NCBI GenBank assembly: GCA_907164885.2 | Contig: OU015493.1 | Span: 62,599,275-62,663,274 of the forward strand | Direction of reading: 5' to 3' | Length of the DNA: 64,000 nt | Source of the DNA: Dolomedes plantarius | Lineage: Eukaryota > Arthropoda > Arachnida > Araneae > Dolomedidae | Part shown: in pieces, positions 49,560 through 61,760 of the stretch | Layout of the letters: each line of letters begins with the position of its first letter | Numbering within the stretch: the first letter of the stretch is position 1 | Made by a program: the position numbers and the translations under genes | The notes under the pieces: generated by a model | The model's input: the letters and a program-made list of their open reading frames with translations, nothing else | Database searches by the model: none | What the model was told of the DNA's origin: nothing

Positions 49560-50540
49560 ATAAGATTTATGGCTGCTGTGTACTAACCTTATTTGATTCT
49601 CTCACCTCAGAGTTAACCTATGGAGAAAACGTGTCTACTATTTAGAGCTACATAAATGCTGACAATCCAATAAAAATGATATTTCTAGACAGCCTGAACG
49701 TTTCTGCACCTTGTAACAGCGTTTATTTTATAAATTTCGTCCACCACAGGAATTTCTGTTCGTTTAAATCACACCTTATCCGATTTTCCCCCCGATAATA
49801 TTATTTGCATTTAAAAGAAAAAACGAAAAATTCCCCATTGTGTAAAATTTCTTTCTCTATTACGGAATACAATTTTAAAGAAAAAAATCTTTCAATCCAA
49901 GTTGGTAATCCATGGAAAATTGTTCTCCATTGGTTAAGCCTGTTATGTACTAACCCCATTGGATTCGCTCACCTCAATGTTAACCTATGGAAAAAATTTG
50001 TCCACGGATTGCCGACTTGGATTCAAAGATTTTTTTAAAAATTGTACTCCGTCATAGAGAAGGAAATTTTACATTTGTGTACATTTTTCGTTTTTTTTAA
50101 TGCAATTAATATTTTAAAATTTAAATTATTGGGGGAAAAATCTGGTATAGTGTGTTTTAAACACTCATAAATTCCTTCGGTAGACGAAATTTATAAAATG
50201 AAACCCGTAGCGCTTTGCAGAAATGTTCAGGCTATCTGACAATACCAATTATATTTGATTATCAGCATTTATGTACCTGTAAATAGTTGACAAAAATACA
50301 TTTTAAATAAAAAATTTGGGGGCAGCGCTTAACCCCCCTATAGAGAGAAAGCCATTGCAATCCCTCAAAATGTCAATCCTAATGGGGGTGGAATTCTCGA
50401 ACTGTCAAATGGACTCCTCCCACCACAAGAGTTTGCAAGAAGAGGAAAAGGGAAATAATTACATTGAGGTGAGCGAATTCAATAGGGTTAGTACACAGCA
50501 GCCTTGTGGTTTCAGTGATACAGTGATCAGTCATTGTGTT
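49560..50540. repeat. Family C fold-back (inverted pair)
   Basis: A minus-oriented family C copy (49560-49915) and a plus-oriented copy (49985-50540) face each other; near the centre ATCTTTCAATCCAAGTTGG pairs with CGACTTGGATTCAAAGAT. The right arm contains a roughly 165-bp insert (about 50297-50463) absent from the left arm and from copy 1. The centre also carries another copy of CCAATGG-ATTCGCTCACC sequence, suggesting repeated template switching or nested insertion. Confidence 0.82.
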
Positions 50541-52322
50541 AGTGGTATTTGGCCTTTATATATGTAGATTTGGAGTGATACTTTTGCTCTGTGCTTCATT
50601 AATAAAGTAAAGATACTATAAATTGACTTTAAAAAGTTTTAATACTTAAAAATTTTAAATAGAATACATTGAAAATATAATTAGTAATAATGAGTTTAAA
50701 ATAATTTTAAATTGACTTTTTATATAATTTTAAATTATTCTCCGTTTGTCACTGTATGGACTGTGGTTTTGAAGACTGAAACTATTCGGCTTAAAAAGAG
50801 AAAAGAAGTGAAATGCATAAAATAATTTGGGCTGTGAATTACTGACTGAAGACCCTCGCATTTATCGGGGAAGAATACCCGTTAAAAAAAATTTTAGATT
50901 ATGTACAAATTTTTGATTCTATTTGAAAATAAAACATCTAATCTGATATTGCTTTAATTTTAGTATTGTTTAACTTTAGTACCTTTTCCTTTTTAACATT
51001 ACCATTTAGAATGACTTAATTAATGTTGACTCCAGGCACGTTCTAAATTTTCTTCTAATTACATTACCTTTTAAACCGTAATTAATTATATTTTATGAGT
51101 AAATAATTGTCGTCTTTAACTAGGACCAGAAAAGCTACCCTTACTTTCCTTTTTTTTTCCAAATTCAATTATTTCCTTTGTTCGACGATTTTTTTTTCTT
51201 CTTTTTCTGCCAAATAGTTATTAAAATAAACACTTTGATTAAAACAGATAAAACATTTTATCAATGTAAAAATTCCTGAAAATGAATAATTATCTTTCAC
51301 AGTTTAATGATAAAATATTAATTTCCGTCTCCATTGTTAAAGCTTTTGTACTAAACTTCAGGGTTCAGCCGTATGTCAAATGCGATCTTAGACTTTTTTT
51401 TTTGAAAGAAATGCAAATAAAAGACGTAAGCATTAAACCATGAACGGAACAAAATGGATAAAAGCTTACGACAAATTTTACGAGACTTTTACGCGAAAAA
51501 ATGAATTATTTTGGACGACAAAAAAAAAAAGTAGAAGGGAAGGGAGGAAATTTGTTTTTCATTAGCAATTATCAAAATGCATTACGAGAGTTATATTTAA
51601 AATTATTGTATTTATATTCTTAGTTATTTCCTCTCTATCTTTAATTACAAGTTCTTAAATAAATTGAAATTGCGTATTGGTAGATTAGATTTTTTTTTAT
51701 TATTAATAAATTCCCTTTTTAATTTTTAACTTTTTAATACATGTTTGCAAATGAAACATAATTATCTAAAAATATTAAATGAGGTTGTAGTGATGTTAGC
51801 TTATAGTTATACACAATACAAATTCATTAAGATCTTAATTACTTATCTATTAGAAGAAGCAATAACGGGAAATTAACATAATTTTAATAAATTTGTTTAA
51901 TTGAATTGCATATTAATGTAAGAGAGCTCTACTATGCTAGAGGTGTAGGAAGCGCAAACATATATCAATTTTTATACATCACATATTTTATCATTAACTA
52001 CTTTAATGAAGATTCATGTATATAAATTTAACTTCATAATGGAGTTAGATTCTATTTTACTTTTTAATAATACTTTTGCAATCTATTGCCCACCATTTTA
52101 TTTCTTTTATTCTTAAGAAACGGAGTTGGTTAATATGTTTTTAAAGGATAACATATTTTGTATAAATACTAATAATATTAGTTTCTTAAAAATAATAACT
52201 AATCTATGACAATAAATAGCTGACGGATACGTTACATTTAATACTGTTATTGATAAGAGTTGTAAGACCTTGGACAAACACACTACCAGCTTCCTTCATT
52301 AAGAGTAACAATGAATTTTTTT
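50541..52322. other. No recognised gene, very AT-rich
   Basis: No ORF of note, no repeats that I could pair within the window. Confidence 0.45.
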
Positions 52323-52752
52323 AACATGTTTTTATTAACTTGCTTTCTTCTTTGTGTGTTTGTTTGTGTGTGTGTTTGTCAAGTACAAATCGATTTTTAA
52401 CTAACTTCCCGACTAGCTAGACATTTGAAACTTTTCGAATAGCTCAGAACACGATGACAATGCATTTTTTAATACTTTTAGCCATCTTTAAGCAAAATTA
52501 AATTAATTTTCAGTTATTTTCAGTTAATTTTGTTTAGTAGACTGGTGCAGCCATCTATTGGCCGGAACGGAAACGAAAAGTAAAAAGCAAGTTAACTTCC
52601 AATTAACTTCATTTTCTTTCAAGTTGATGGTATAATTCTTCAAAAAAAAATTTTTAAAGTATTTATTAATACATAGAATTGTGAAGTTTATATGATTCAA
52701 CAGAAAATTAACAACATGGTATATAAAAAGTTCATTTTATCTTGTAATTATT
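52323..52752 (+). repeat. 430-bp interspersed family, copy 3
   Basis: Same orientation and landmarks as copy 1; the internal ATTTTCAGTTATTTTCAGTT shows a short local duplication not seen in the others. Confidence 0.85.
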
Positions 52753-53774
52753 TTCTCTTTTATTTTGTATCTACAATATATTTTTGGTAAAAAATTAGTG
52801 ATAGAAAACTTATGTTTATTTATTTACCGTAGTAATTACCGGACCAAAAGAAAGAAAATTCTGTGAGACAGAATATCATGTTTTCAGGTCCTGCGCGTCG
52901 ATAAGCCTATTTTGGGTAATTTAGCACTGGTTATTTGATTTCATTTGATAGATACAGAAATTAGGAACGGATCTTTGCAGTTTTCAATAGCATTTCCTAC
53001 TCTCCACGACCTCTACCACGAATAAATTCCCCAAGGAAGGACTATCATTTAGTAGACTATTCCAAGGACAGTACTGCACATTTTACCCCTAGTCTGATTT
53101 CACTTGAAATCTGGTCTAGATCTTGAACACTACTCCGTCGAAATCAACTCTACTATACTTGTTTCGTGTTATCAAGAACAATCTGCAAAATCTTTTATCC
53201 CAAGAAAAAGATCAACAGTGAAAGATTTTTTATGGTTTTCGATTGACATTTGCCAATAATTCTTTGATTCAATTTAATTTCAAATCTATAACATAGGTCA
53301 AATAAATGGCAAAGGTATTTGCCAACGCATGGTCTACAGATAAAGAAGCTCGCAAGTCTCGATATAACTTCTGACATTGAATCTAATTTTGGTGCAACCC
53401 ATAGCTGAGTTGAGGTAATCTAGGGGGGTCGTCCATTTCCATTACGATTTGAAGGTTTAATATTTTCCCGAGAAGATTAGAAAGGGTGTTTGAGAGTAAG
53501 GATTGGGTGGGAAGCGTTCTAACACAAGCAATAATAACATTGTTTAATCCCATATGAAATGAAGTTTTAGTGAGTTCAATAGAAAACTATGCCTAGCGAA
53601 AGAGAAAGCTTTAAGAATAATTTTACTGCTAAGGAAAGAAAAATAATCAGGGAGTTGTTATCTCTGTTGTTTCTGTATCAATTGATGTCCTGTTGTCCGA
53701 TCAATTCATATGTCTTGAAAATGACAAAATATTCTTCTTTTCCAATAGACAATCCGACAACTGCGGAGGCACAT
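52753..53774. other. No recognised gene
   Basis: ORFs at 53195-53377 (minus) and 53589-53783 (plus) lack motifs. Confidence 0.4.
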
Positions 53775-53995
53775 GTCGGATAGACATTCGCCTTTATTCA
53801 CAGAAGTTTTTGTTGGCCATTTTATTATGAGAGCACCATATAGGCGGATCAGCATTGCCCCCTATGAAGGGGGCATACACAAATGGAGGCATATTAGTGC
53901 TGCGACTCCGAGTTTCGATCCAAGCACCCTCAGCATCGAAAGCCAGCGCGTTGTACCACAAGGTTGCCACAGGCCCCCAAATTATTTTCTTTTAA
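53775..53995 (-). mobile_element. tRNA-SINE-like segment
   Basis: On the minus strand a GC-richer block begins GGGGGCCTGTGGCAACCTTG, with an A-box-like TGGTACAACGCGCTGG and a B-box-like GGATCGAAACTC about 32 bases on. No target duplication or tail was found, so this may be a truncated copy. Confidence 0.5.
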
Positions 53996-54358
53996 ATACG
54001 CTGTAGAAGTTAAATTTAACACGAATATTTCACAGGTTTTGGGTGTAATACATTGTGTATAGCATATAAACGCAGAGATAAACGCGATATTTTCTAGGGA
54101 GGGAAAAATAGTTACGTTTCAATAGGAGCAATAGGACGTGCTGTTCGGAATATTGTAGTTGTATAGCGAAGCTATAACACCTATAGAACTTGCTACAACC
54201 GTTTAATAGTATGTATTTACATATGCATAAAATGAAATTGTAATGTTTTTATTACTATATCCTCTTCTTTTCTATCATTTTATATTTGTGACAGTGGCAT
54301 CTCTAAGTGAGGTATGGACACAAAAGGTAGCGAAAAGAAAAATTCCCAGTAACTGATA
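53996..54358. other. No recognised feature
   Basis: AT-rich spacer. Confidence 0.4.
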
Positions 54359-54441
54359 AGTGAAATTCAGTTGTTAAATCCAAGTGAAATTCAGTTGTTA
54401 AATCCAAGTGAAATTCAGTTATTAAATTCAAGTGAAATATT
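54359..54441. repeat. 24-bp tandem repeat, three copies
   Basis: GTGAAATTCAGTTGTTAAAT followed by CCAA is repeated three times, the third copy with two changes. Confidence 0.93.
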
Positions 54442-54626
54442 AAAATTTAAAATTCTTGCGAGACTTCAGAGAGCACGTATATGTAATAAAAGTCTATTAG
54501 CGAATAAATTATATTGAAAACTGTTATACTAGGGCTTATAGCATCTGACAAACCCAAAGTCATAGCATAGCGGTAATTAATAGATCACTGTGATTGCATT
54601 TATCTCGTGTATAAAGAACGTATAAA

Positions 54627-55987
54627 GAAATTCGCCTGGATTCATTCAATAGTAATATTTTAGTAGTGAAGTGAGGAATTTGGAATTTTCATCCCTTCAC
54701 TAACAAATAATAATCGGTTCTTGGATCTACATTCAAATGCTGTTAGAGTGATTAATCAGGCTAAAATGATTCCATCTTCCAAGCAAGCATTCATCTTATA
54801 TCGTTGAGTATTCTAACTAGTTTACAACGGTAAAACTGATTACATGATGTTTAATTTTTTACACGATGCCTTTTGCAATAGGCTTGTATTTATTATTATT
54901 AATCAAATATGTATTTCTAGACAGTACTGTGATATCATACACAGCATATGTCAATGTCACGAGTTTTTAAAAGCAATACCGATATGCTTGAAAATCACTT
55001 TAATTGACTTCTGTGACAATAAAACTCATAATTTCCGCGAATCACCATTTTTTTTTCCAAAATATGTTGCAAATCACAATTTTTAACGGGTTTTTTTCCT
55101 TCAAATGTATGCAACAAAATTTTGTCTTTTGATGAATGCCAGGTGATGATCTGCGAGGGATTTGACGGCTCTTTTAAGCTCACACACACCTTAAAATTTT
55201 TGTGTTTTATCTAAGTTTCTCTCCAACACGTATTACGCGATTTGTGGAAATTATCATGCGTTTTCATGCTATCCCTACATTACAATTCATTTCGTCAATT
55301 CATTTGTCTCCCTGCATTTCAGTCAAATTTTTAGTCTGTTTCATGATTCAGCTAGACAAAATTCTCCAAGCGGATCCTGTTCTTTTAGGTGTTGGAAAGA
55401 AACTTAGATAAAACACAGAAATTTAAAGGGGTGTGTGAGCTTAAAAGAACCGTCAAATCCCTCGCAGACCGTCACCTGGCATTCATCAAAAGACAAAATT
55501 TTGTTGCATACATTTAAAGGAAAGAAAACCCGTTAAAAAAATCATGATTTGCAAAATATTTTGGAAAAATGGATTGAGGGATTCACGGAAATTATCATGA
55601 GTTTTATTGACACAAAAGTCAATTAAAGGGATTTACATTGCAAACTCGTGACACTGACATATGCAGTGTATGATATCACAGTACTGCCTTCAAATACATA
55701 TTTGATTAATAATAATAAATACAAGCTTATTGCAAAAGACATCGTGTAAAAAATTAAACATCATGTAATCAGTTTTACCGTTGTAAACTAGTTAGAATAT
55801 TAAACGACATAAGATGAATGCTTGCTTGGGAGATGGAATCGTTTTAGCCTGATTAATCACTCACAATGATAACAGCATTTGAATGTAGATCCAAGAAAAG
55901 ATTATTATTTGCTAGTGAAGGGATGAAAATTCCAAATTCCTCACTTCACTACTAAAAAATACTATTGAATGAATCCAGGTGAATTCC
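54627..55987. repeat. 1.36-kb inverted repeat, arms of about 600 bp
   Basis: 54627-55229 and 55389-55987 are inverted copies along their whole length (outer ends CCTGGATTCATTCAATAGTA with AATTC outside; inner ends TTTATCTAAGTTTCT then CCAACAC), at roughly 90 percent identity by eye, around a 159-bp spacer. The arms contain no transposase. A transcript crossing it would fold into a very long duplex. Confidence 0.9.
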
Positions 55988-56700
55988 TTAAAAATATTTT
56001 GCAAATCGTGATTCTTCAAACGGGAATTTTTTGTCTTCAAATATATGCAACACAATTTTGTCATTTGATGAATGCCAGTCTAGGCGATGTTCTGAGATGG
56101 ATTTGGAACTTTTAAAATCCCATGCGATCTTAGATTTGGGAATTTTATATAATTTTCTTTCCATCAACTGAAAAAAACAAGATGTGCTTGGAGAATTTTA
56201 AGAAATCAGGCTAGCCCAAGCACCATCGAAAGTCCTCTTTTTTCTAAAAATTTGACTAAACTTTGAATGCAAGGAAATAAAATGGTTTCACTTAATGAAT
56301 TGCAAGATAGAAATAGTATAAATCTCATGATAATTTCCCCTAATTACCTAATACGTCTTTTTTTCAAAATATTTTATAGATCAGTTTCTTCAAACGGGAT
56401 TTTTTTTCGCCTTTAAATGTATGCAACAAAATTCTGTTATTTGAGGAATGCCAATCTAGACGAGATTCTGAGATGGATTTAGGTCTTTTAAAATCCCAAA
56501 CTATTTTAGATTTGTGAATTTTATATATAAGTTTCTTTTCAACATTTGAGAAAAACAAGATGAGTATGGATAATTTTGACAATTTAGGCTAGCCCAAACA
56601 TTAAATGCCCTCTGTTTCAACTAAAAATTTGACTGAACTTTGAATGCAAGAAGAGGAATCTCTTGACTAAATGAATTGCAAGGTAGAAATAATAAAACGA
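55988..56700. repeat. About 360-bp unit in tandem duplicate
   Basis: Two adjacent copies (from about 55990 and 56357) share CTTCAAACGGGA, ATGCAACACAATTTTGTC (variant), GAGATGGATTT, CTAGCCCAA and TTTGAATGCAAG. Parts also match the arms and spacer of the preceding inverted repeat, so all belong to one family. Confidence 0.82.
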
Positions 56701-56924
56701 AAGAATTTTTTAATGGTAAGGGTATGGTATGTCTGTAAATAATCCTTGCATACATGCCAATTAGAAGATTTCCCACGAGAAATAAAAGAAAGAGACACTA
56801 TATAAATTGAACATCAGTCGCTGAAAGGAAAAAAAAAAAGATTACAGAAAAGAAATTAAAAACGAATTTAATTAAAAACATAATACATATGTTTTGACAC
56901 CCATATGCGTAACATACTTGTAAC

Positions 56925-57010
56925 TTTTTTTTTTTTTTTTTTTTTTTGGGTGGGGGGGGGGCACGAATCGAATTCAGTTTGGGTCCTCCTCAGCACATTG
57001 ACTGCCGGAT
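56925..57010 (-). repeat. Poly(T)-poly(G) tract, possible SINE tail
   Basis: A T run followed by GGGTGGGGGGGGGG. On the minus strand this reads as a C-rich stretch and a long A tail after a B-box-like AATTCGATTCG, so it could be the end of a short retroposon. Confidence 0.4.
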
Positions 57011-58102
57011 GATCCTTAAAATATCAATTATGATTTTTTTTAAATTGAATAACAATAGAATTGGTGTTTGAGAACTATTCAAAAGTTATACAATGCGAAA
57101 AATAAAAATAATATAAATAAAATGAGAAAATAAATATAGCATCGAATTCGTTTTATGGATGATATCATTGTTGAAATCTATGTTAAGACTAAAGACATAA
57201 TCATAATCTTCAGTTTCACAGTTTGAAAAAGCGAGAAAAAACCAACTCTCTTAAAAGTTTTCTGCAATTTTCCAATTTAAATGTATTTCTATTAATGTTT
57301 TAATTTATTTCAAGTTAAGGTGTGTGGGGGAGGGGTTGATGCTACGCCTATGTTGATACCACTAAATAAACTCTTGTTTCGATTATCGTTCAAAGTTTGC
57401 ATCTTTTATATTTTAACAGAGGCAGAGAGGGAAGGATGTCCACTCGCGATTGACTGATTTTTTTTCATTCTCCGCCCAATAACCTACATTACTCCGAGGG
57501 AAGAGAATTATATGCGAAGATATACTTTTACTACCGTGGAAAAAAATGCTCCGCGTAACGATGACCGATGATCTCTTATTATCCTTCATCATCATCGGGC
57601 GAAATCGACGGAGTGGTGATACTTCTGTTTTATGCTACTTTATATCTCTCACAGTTTTTGCTGGCATATTACATAAGGGAGATGCCATTTTCTGTTTGCC
57701 AAATGTTTCTATCAGTGATCGTGTGTGCGTGCGCGTGTGTAGTTGTAGAGTTAAAAATGAAGTTTTGATTGTCTAAAGTAAATATTACTAAGATATGCTA
57801 GTTTAAGAAAAAAAATATTAAGATATGATATTGGAAATATCTCCAGATATCTATCTTAGTGTTTGATACAGCTATATTAGAAATATAGTTATATCAGTAA
57901 TTACAATTGTCATATTAGTAATTAGTAATTAAATAATTTGTTTAAATTAATTTAAGGTAGAAATTTTTCAAATAAAAGAAATTACATTCAGTGTATGGTA
58001 AATGTTTAAAAATATTATATACGACTATAAAATTAAAAAAAACTTATTATATTTCTCACTTAACATTTGTTTCTTTAATATAACCAACTTTTAATATAGT
58101 AT
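57011..58102. other. No recognised gene
   Basis: Overlapping ORFs at 57413-57776 on both strands have no motifs; a short GT-rich patch lies near 57718-57742. Confidence 0.4.
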
Positions 58103-58566
58103 TGTTACGAATTTTACGAGTCTATGCTAATCTAGCCAAATATGAGAGTTATCGCCGAATTGGCGATGGATTTGGTGACTTATTTTGGTCACCAAATTTG
58201 GCGATATGACACCAAATGGATGTCAACCTGCTGATCTTTCTTGAAGCTTCTGGAAATATCTAGCTGACTGACCGATAGGGGGCGCTTTGGAAGTCTATAA
58301 ATGTACCTGACATTGGAATTGGAGCTGAGTGTTCTTTTCTGCTGAGAATTGAATGTATTGAAAGTGAGTTAGGCGTGTATTGTATTGAAGACTATTATCC
58401 TGATTTGTGTTTTTACAGTTTTCTGCTGTATAGAAGACAGTTGTTACGTGTTTTCTGTTTGAATTTGTGTATGCGCCTGAAGAATTTATAGAATAATAAA
58501 TTTTATTTTGTGTGCAGCTTCTGAAGAGATTTTATTCAAACCTATCGAACCTAGGAAAACGGAACA
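58103..58566 (+). mobile_element. Probable solo LTR
   Basis: Begins TGTTACGAATTTTACGAG and ends AGGAAAACGGAACA, giving near-inverted ends TGTTACG and TGTTCCG. A TATA box (TCTATAAATG, about 58295) lies downstream of a GC-rich stretch, and AATAATAAA followed by a T/G-rich region lies near 58492-58522, as in U3-R-U5. The segment also contains inverted GGCGAT/TTGGTGAC motifs (58152-58200). Flanking GTAT and GTGT are only a partial target duplication. Confidence 0.55.
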
Positions 58567-59019
58567 GTGTGGTGATGAAATTTAATAGTTTATTAAATAA
58601 TTAACGGTTATTTTAATATCGGGTATTGAGATAAGTAAGTTGGTAAAGTAAACAATTAAATTTTAGTAACGGTTATGCTTTGTATAAATAAATTTATTAA
58701 GCCTCTGCTAAATATACTTGGTTAAACTTGTGGTCAAATATTAATTCATTTGATTAATATCATCGCATTTGGAGAAGTGTGCGCAAGTTTCTCTAAATGT
58801 TTTGACATTGTGAAGAATTAAGTTGAAATAGATCATCACATGTTATACCTTATTGTTAAAATATTGATAAATTTATAAACCTTGTAAGTGGATGGTACGT
58901 ATTTTTGGCTGGTGAATTTTACTTCAAAGGTTGAAGAAATTGAGATAAAAGGTAAAAGTGTTAGAAATATTTATTGTTTTCTTTCTTTCTCTAAAATTGA
59001 CCCTGTGCCTAGTAACAAG
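58567..59019. other. No recognised feature, AT-rich
   Basis: Sequence following the LTR-like segment; no primer-binding site or gag is visible. Confidence 0.4.
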
Positions 59020-59480
59020 TTCATATCGCTACCTCTGCTGGCTGCTGTCCTTGGTAATTTGATATGCCTGGTCTTCGCCATTTCTTCGTGATGCACAACC
59101 AAGCCCCCCTCCGAGCCAGAGAGGAAAAAGGATGAGAAGACCATAACGTGCGGAAGAGTACATCGTCTTGTGGGTGGAGGTACCGCGGAGAAAATTTAAT
59201 ATGGCGTTGGTACGAGTTCAGAAGATGAAATAAAATTGGACTACAGTTCCAGAAGATAGAAAATGGTGGCCTGCAACCTTTCACTCGAACTTTATTTCCC
59301 AAATCGTTGGCTCGCTAGCGGACTCTTTGCAATCATACAGGCTGCGGACAACTACAAGGAATGGAGCGATGACTCGGGAGCGGGGAAGTTTGAAAAGAAT
59401 TTTTTTTTTCTGGATCCTGAACTGCTGGCGAGGGGAGCTTGGGCCTCTCGTCCTAGGGACGATGGCCACGTTTGAATTGC
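59020..59480. other. GC-rich island of unknown nature
   Basis: Sharply GC-richer than the flanks, with ORFs on both strands (59021-59302 minus; 59263-59475 plus). A pyrimidine-rich tract and a TGCCTAG acceptor-like site precede it at about 58976-59011. I recognise no domain. It could be an unidentified retroposon or a host exon. Confidence 0.35.
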
Positions 59481-60143
59481 CTCCTTTTCCTTTCTTTCTG
59501 TTCTTTAAATACTATCCCTAATTTCTCTCCATTTTTAAGCTGCAGCAGGGTCACTAAAGACTCATTTTACTTTATTTTATCTTATTTTATTTTTTAATGT
59601 TAGCAATTACACATAGAATAATTAAGTTTTCTTTATTCGCCAGCAACTCCTTATTGATTTATTGGAATTTTCATTTTTATTTATTTGATTGTGATGTGAT
59701 GATATAGATGTTGGTTTTGCAGCAAATGCATTTTTTTAATTGATTTTGTTTTTGTTGGAATAAGGTTAAGAAATTATTGAGATAGAAAGTGCGATTGTTA
59801 TATGTCAGTGAAATTGTTAATAAATTGTTATTATTAGTTTGTAAAGGGGTGTCATGTCGGTCCTTGTCTTTTTAGTTAAATTTCTGATTTTCAGCTTTAG
59901 GTTTTTTTTATTTCAGCAGATTTGAAGCTTTTTCTTTTAGGTGAAGTAATTTTATTTCTACGTGTTCTCCAAGGTTAGATAAATAAATTTTTTAGATTTA
60001 ATTTCATTTTTCTTTTGGATCATTAACCACCACAGTGGTGCAAACAGTAAATCAAACCTAGGGTAAATTTCAATTATAATGTTGGGTTATTGCTACACAC
60101 ACCGCAAGTCTTTAAAAGGTACTAACCACTTTCAAGGTCGACA
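59481..60143. other. No recognised gene; expected Tc1 left end not found
   Basis: I looked here for a partner to the right terminal sequence of the Tc1 copy (CACTGAAGTGCCACTGAATT) and found only a weakly similar CCACAGTGGTGC at about 60031-60042. Confidence 0.4.
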
Positions 60144-61059
60144 GTGTCAAGAGTATACCAAGAATACATGGATGGTGGAAAAAAAACTAGCGATCGGGCA
60201 AACTTTAAAGGACAATTAGTCTTGACAGTGCGTGGTGAGTTACGGCTCAGGCGTATTGTACGTAGCCAGCGAAGCCAAACATTAGCTCAAATTACCACCC
60301 AGTTTAATGACGGTGCCAGTCGTACAGTCAGTAAACGGACTGTGCAACGCTCGCTTCACCGTATGGGCTTCGGGATCCGTCGACATACGAGAGTACCATT
60401 GCTCTATACTCGCCATCGGGCTGCACGTCTTGCCTGGGCAAGAAAGCACAGAGACTGGAGTGTAGAGGACTGGAAACGAGTAGCATGGAGTGATGAGTCT
60501 CGATTCCGACTACTTAACGCCGACAGGAGGCTGAGAATATGGCGTCAGGCTCATGAAGCCATGGATCCTGCATGCCTGGCTGGAACTGTACAAGGGCATG
60601 GTGGCTCAATCATGGTCTGGGGTGTTTTTTCGTGGCACAGTTTGGGATCTTTGGTGCGTGTACCAACCTCCCTCAATGCAATTCGGTACGTACAGTTGCT
60701 GGGTGATCCCCTCCATTCGTTTATACTGTTCTGTTATCCGCACGGTAATGGAGTTTTCCAGCAAGACAACTGTACCTCTCACAAATCTCGGTTGGCTACT
60801 GGCTGGTTGGATGAGCATTCCTCTGACATGAATTGGCCACCTAGAAGCCCAGACTTAAATCCTATTGAGCATCTTTGGGATGTTTGGGAACAAGGCGTGG
60901 AAGGCCATAACAGCACCGAAGAACCTTACTGAATTATGGACAGCTTTAGCCAATATTTGGCAAGCCATTCCCGTGGAACGTTTCCAGAAACTTGTTGAAT
61001 CTATGCCTCGTCGTGTGGCAGCCGTTATCAAGGCCAGAGGAGGCCCAACTCGTTACTAG
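60144..61059 (+). pseudogene. Tc1-like transposase, second family
   Basis: A nearly full-length transposase, distinct from that at 27-28 kb. The first recognisable codon is GTG followed by SRVYQEYMDGGK; no upstream ATG fits, so the family start codon may be mutated. Helix-turn-helix regions precede the catalytic domain, which keeps WSDESRFRL, FQQDNCTSHKSRLATG and SPDLNPIEHLWDV, with all three acidic residues and 33 residues between the last two. Near 60910-60918 the frame shifts, and the C-terminus continues in the next frame as NLTELWTALANIWQ to IKARGGPTRY and TAG at 61059. One frameshift and the start change are the only lesions I see, so the copy is relatively recent. Confidence 0.9.
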
Positions 61060-61088
61060 GTAGGTATCCCTAATTCAGTGGCACTTCA

Positions 61089-61091
<3 letters not shown>
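61060..61091 (+). repeat. Tc1-like right terminal sequence
   Basis: CTAATTCAGTGGCACTTCAG then TG, followed immediately by TA repeats. This is the outer end of the transposon carrying the transposase at 60144-61059; the left end is not identified. Confidence 0.6.

Positions 61092-61125
<34 letters not shown>
61092..61125. repeat. (TA)n with TATG interruptions
   Basis: TA repeats abutting the Tc1 right end. Confidence 0.92.
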
Positions 61126-61132
<7 letters not shown>

Positions 61133-61134
61133 AT

Positions 61135-61760
61135 ATATTTATAAAAATGCCAAAACGGTTATTTTTATAGACAAAATAATGTAGAAGAAAATATTCAAAT
61201 TAAATACAACGGTCAATGTATAAAATTAATTTGTATGTTTAATATCCATAAAACATACTAATTTGAATTAAGTTCTTGAAAAATTCCAACTTAGTTAGTC
61301 TAGTGGTTAAATTTTATCCTTTATCGTATTTAAATATTTTTTGTCAATTTGTTTCGTTGTTATGCACGTGACGAAAAATTAATTTAAAGTATCACAAAAA
61401 GAAAAGAAACCACGTGATCAGCATTTAATAAATTAAATTCTAAAAATCAATCTTTAAAAATTCACCAAAAATCAGAAAAGAGAGGTAATGATTCGAAAAA
61501 GAATTCATTTTAAAAGAATTTTTAGGACCTTTCTCATGATATAAATTTTATAACCCTCAGATTATTATTTTAAATGCAAACTTCAAAAATTTACAAAAAC
61601 CGCTTATAAATTTAATTTTAAAAAAGCTTTCTTAGTACACCTCTACACTATAACAAGAATCCACAAGCAAAATTTCAGGACTTAGGTCCAGCGGTTTGGT
61701 CAGTGCGTTTAAGTTAGTCAGTCAGTCAGTCACGCAACTGTTTTATTTATATATAGATTA
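61135..61760 (+). repeat. Family D repeat, second long copy
   Basis: Aligns along its length with 36840-37470 (AATGTAGAAGAAAATATTCA; CATGTTTAATATCCATAAAA; GTGACGAAAAATTAATTTAA), and again ends with GTCCAGCGGTTTGG and (GTCA)n at about 61713-61730. The 5' part with the ACCCGTG motif is missing, consistent with 5' truncation. Confidence 0.8.

Noticed and set aside
59481..60143. CCACAGTGGTGC at about 60031 as the missing Tc1 left end
   Set aside because: Similarity to the right-end sequence is too weak and not flanked by TA.
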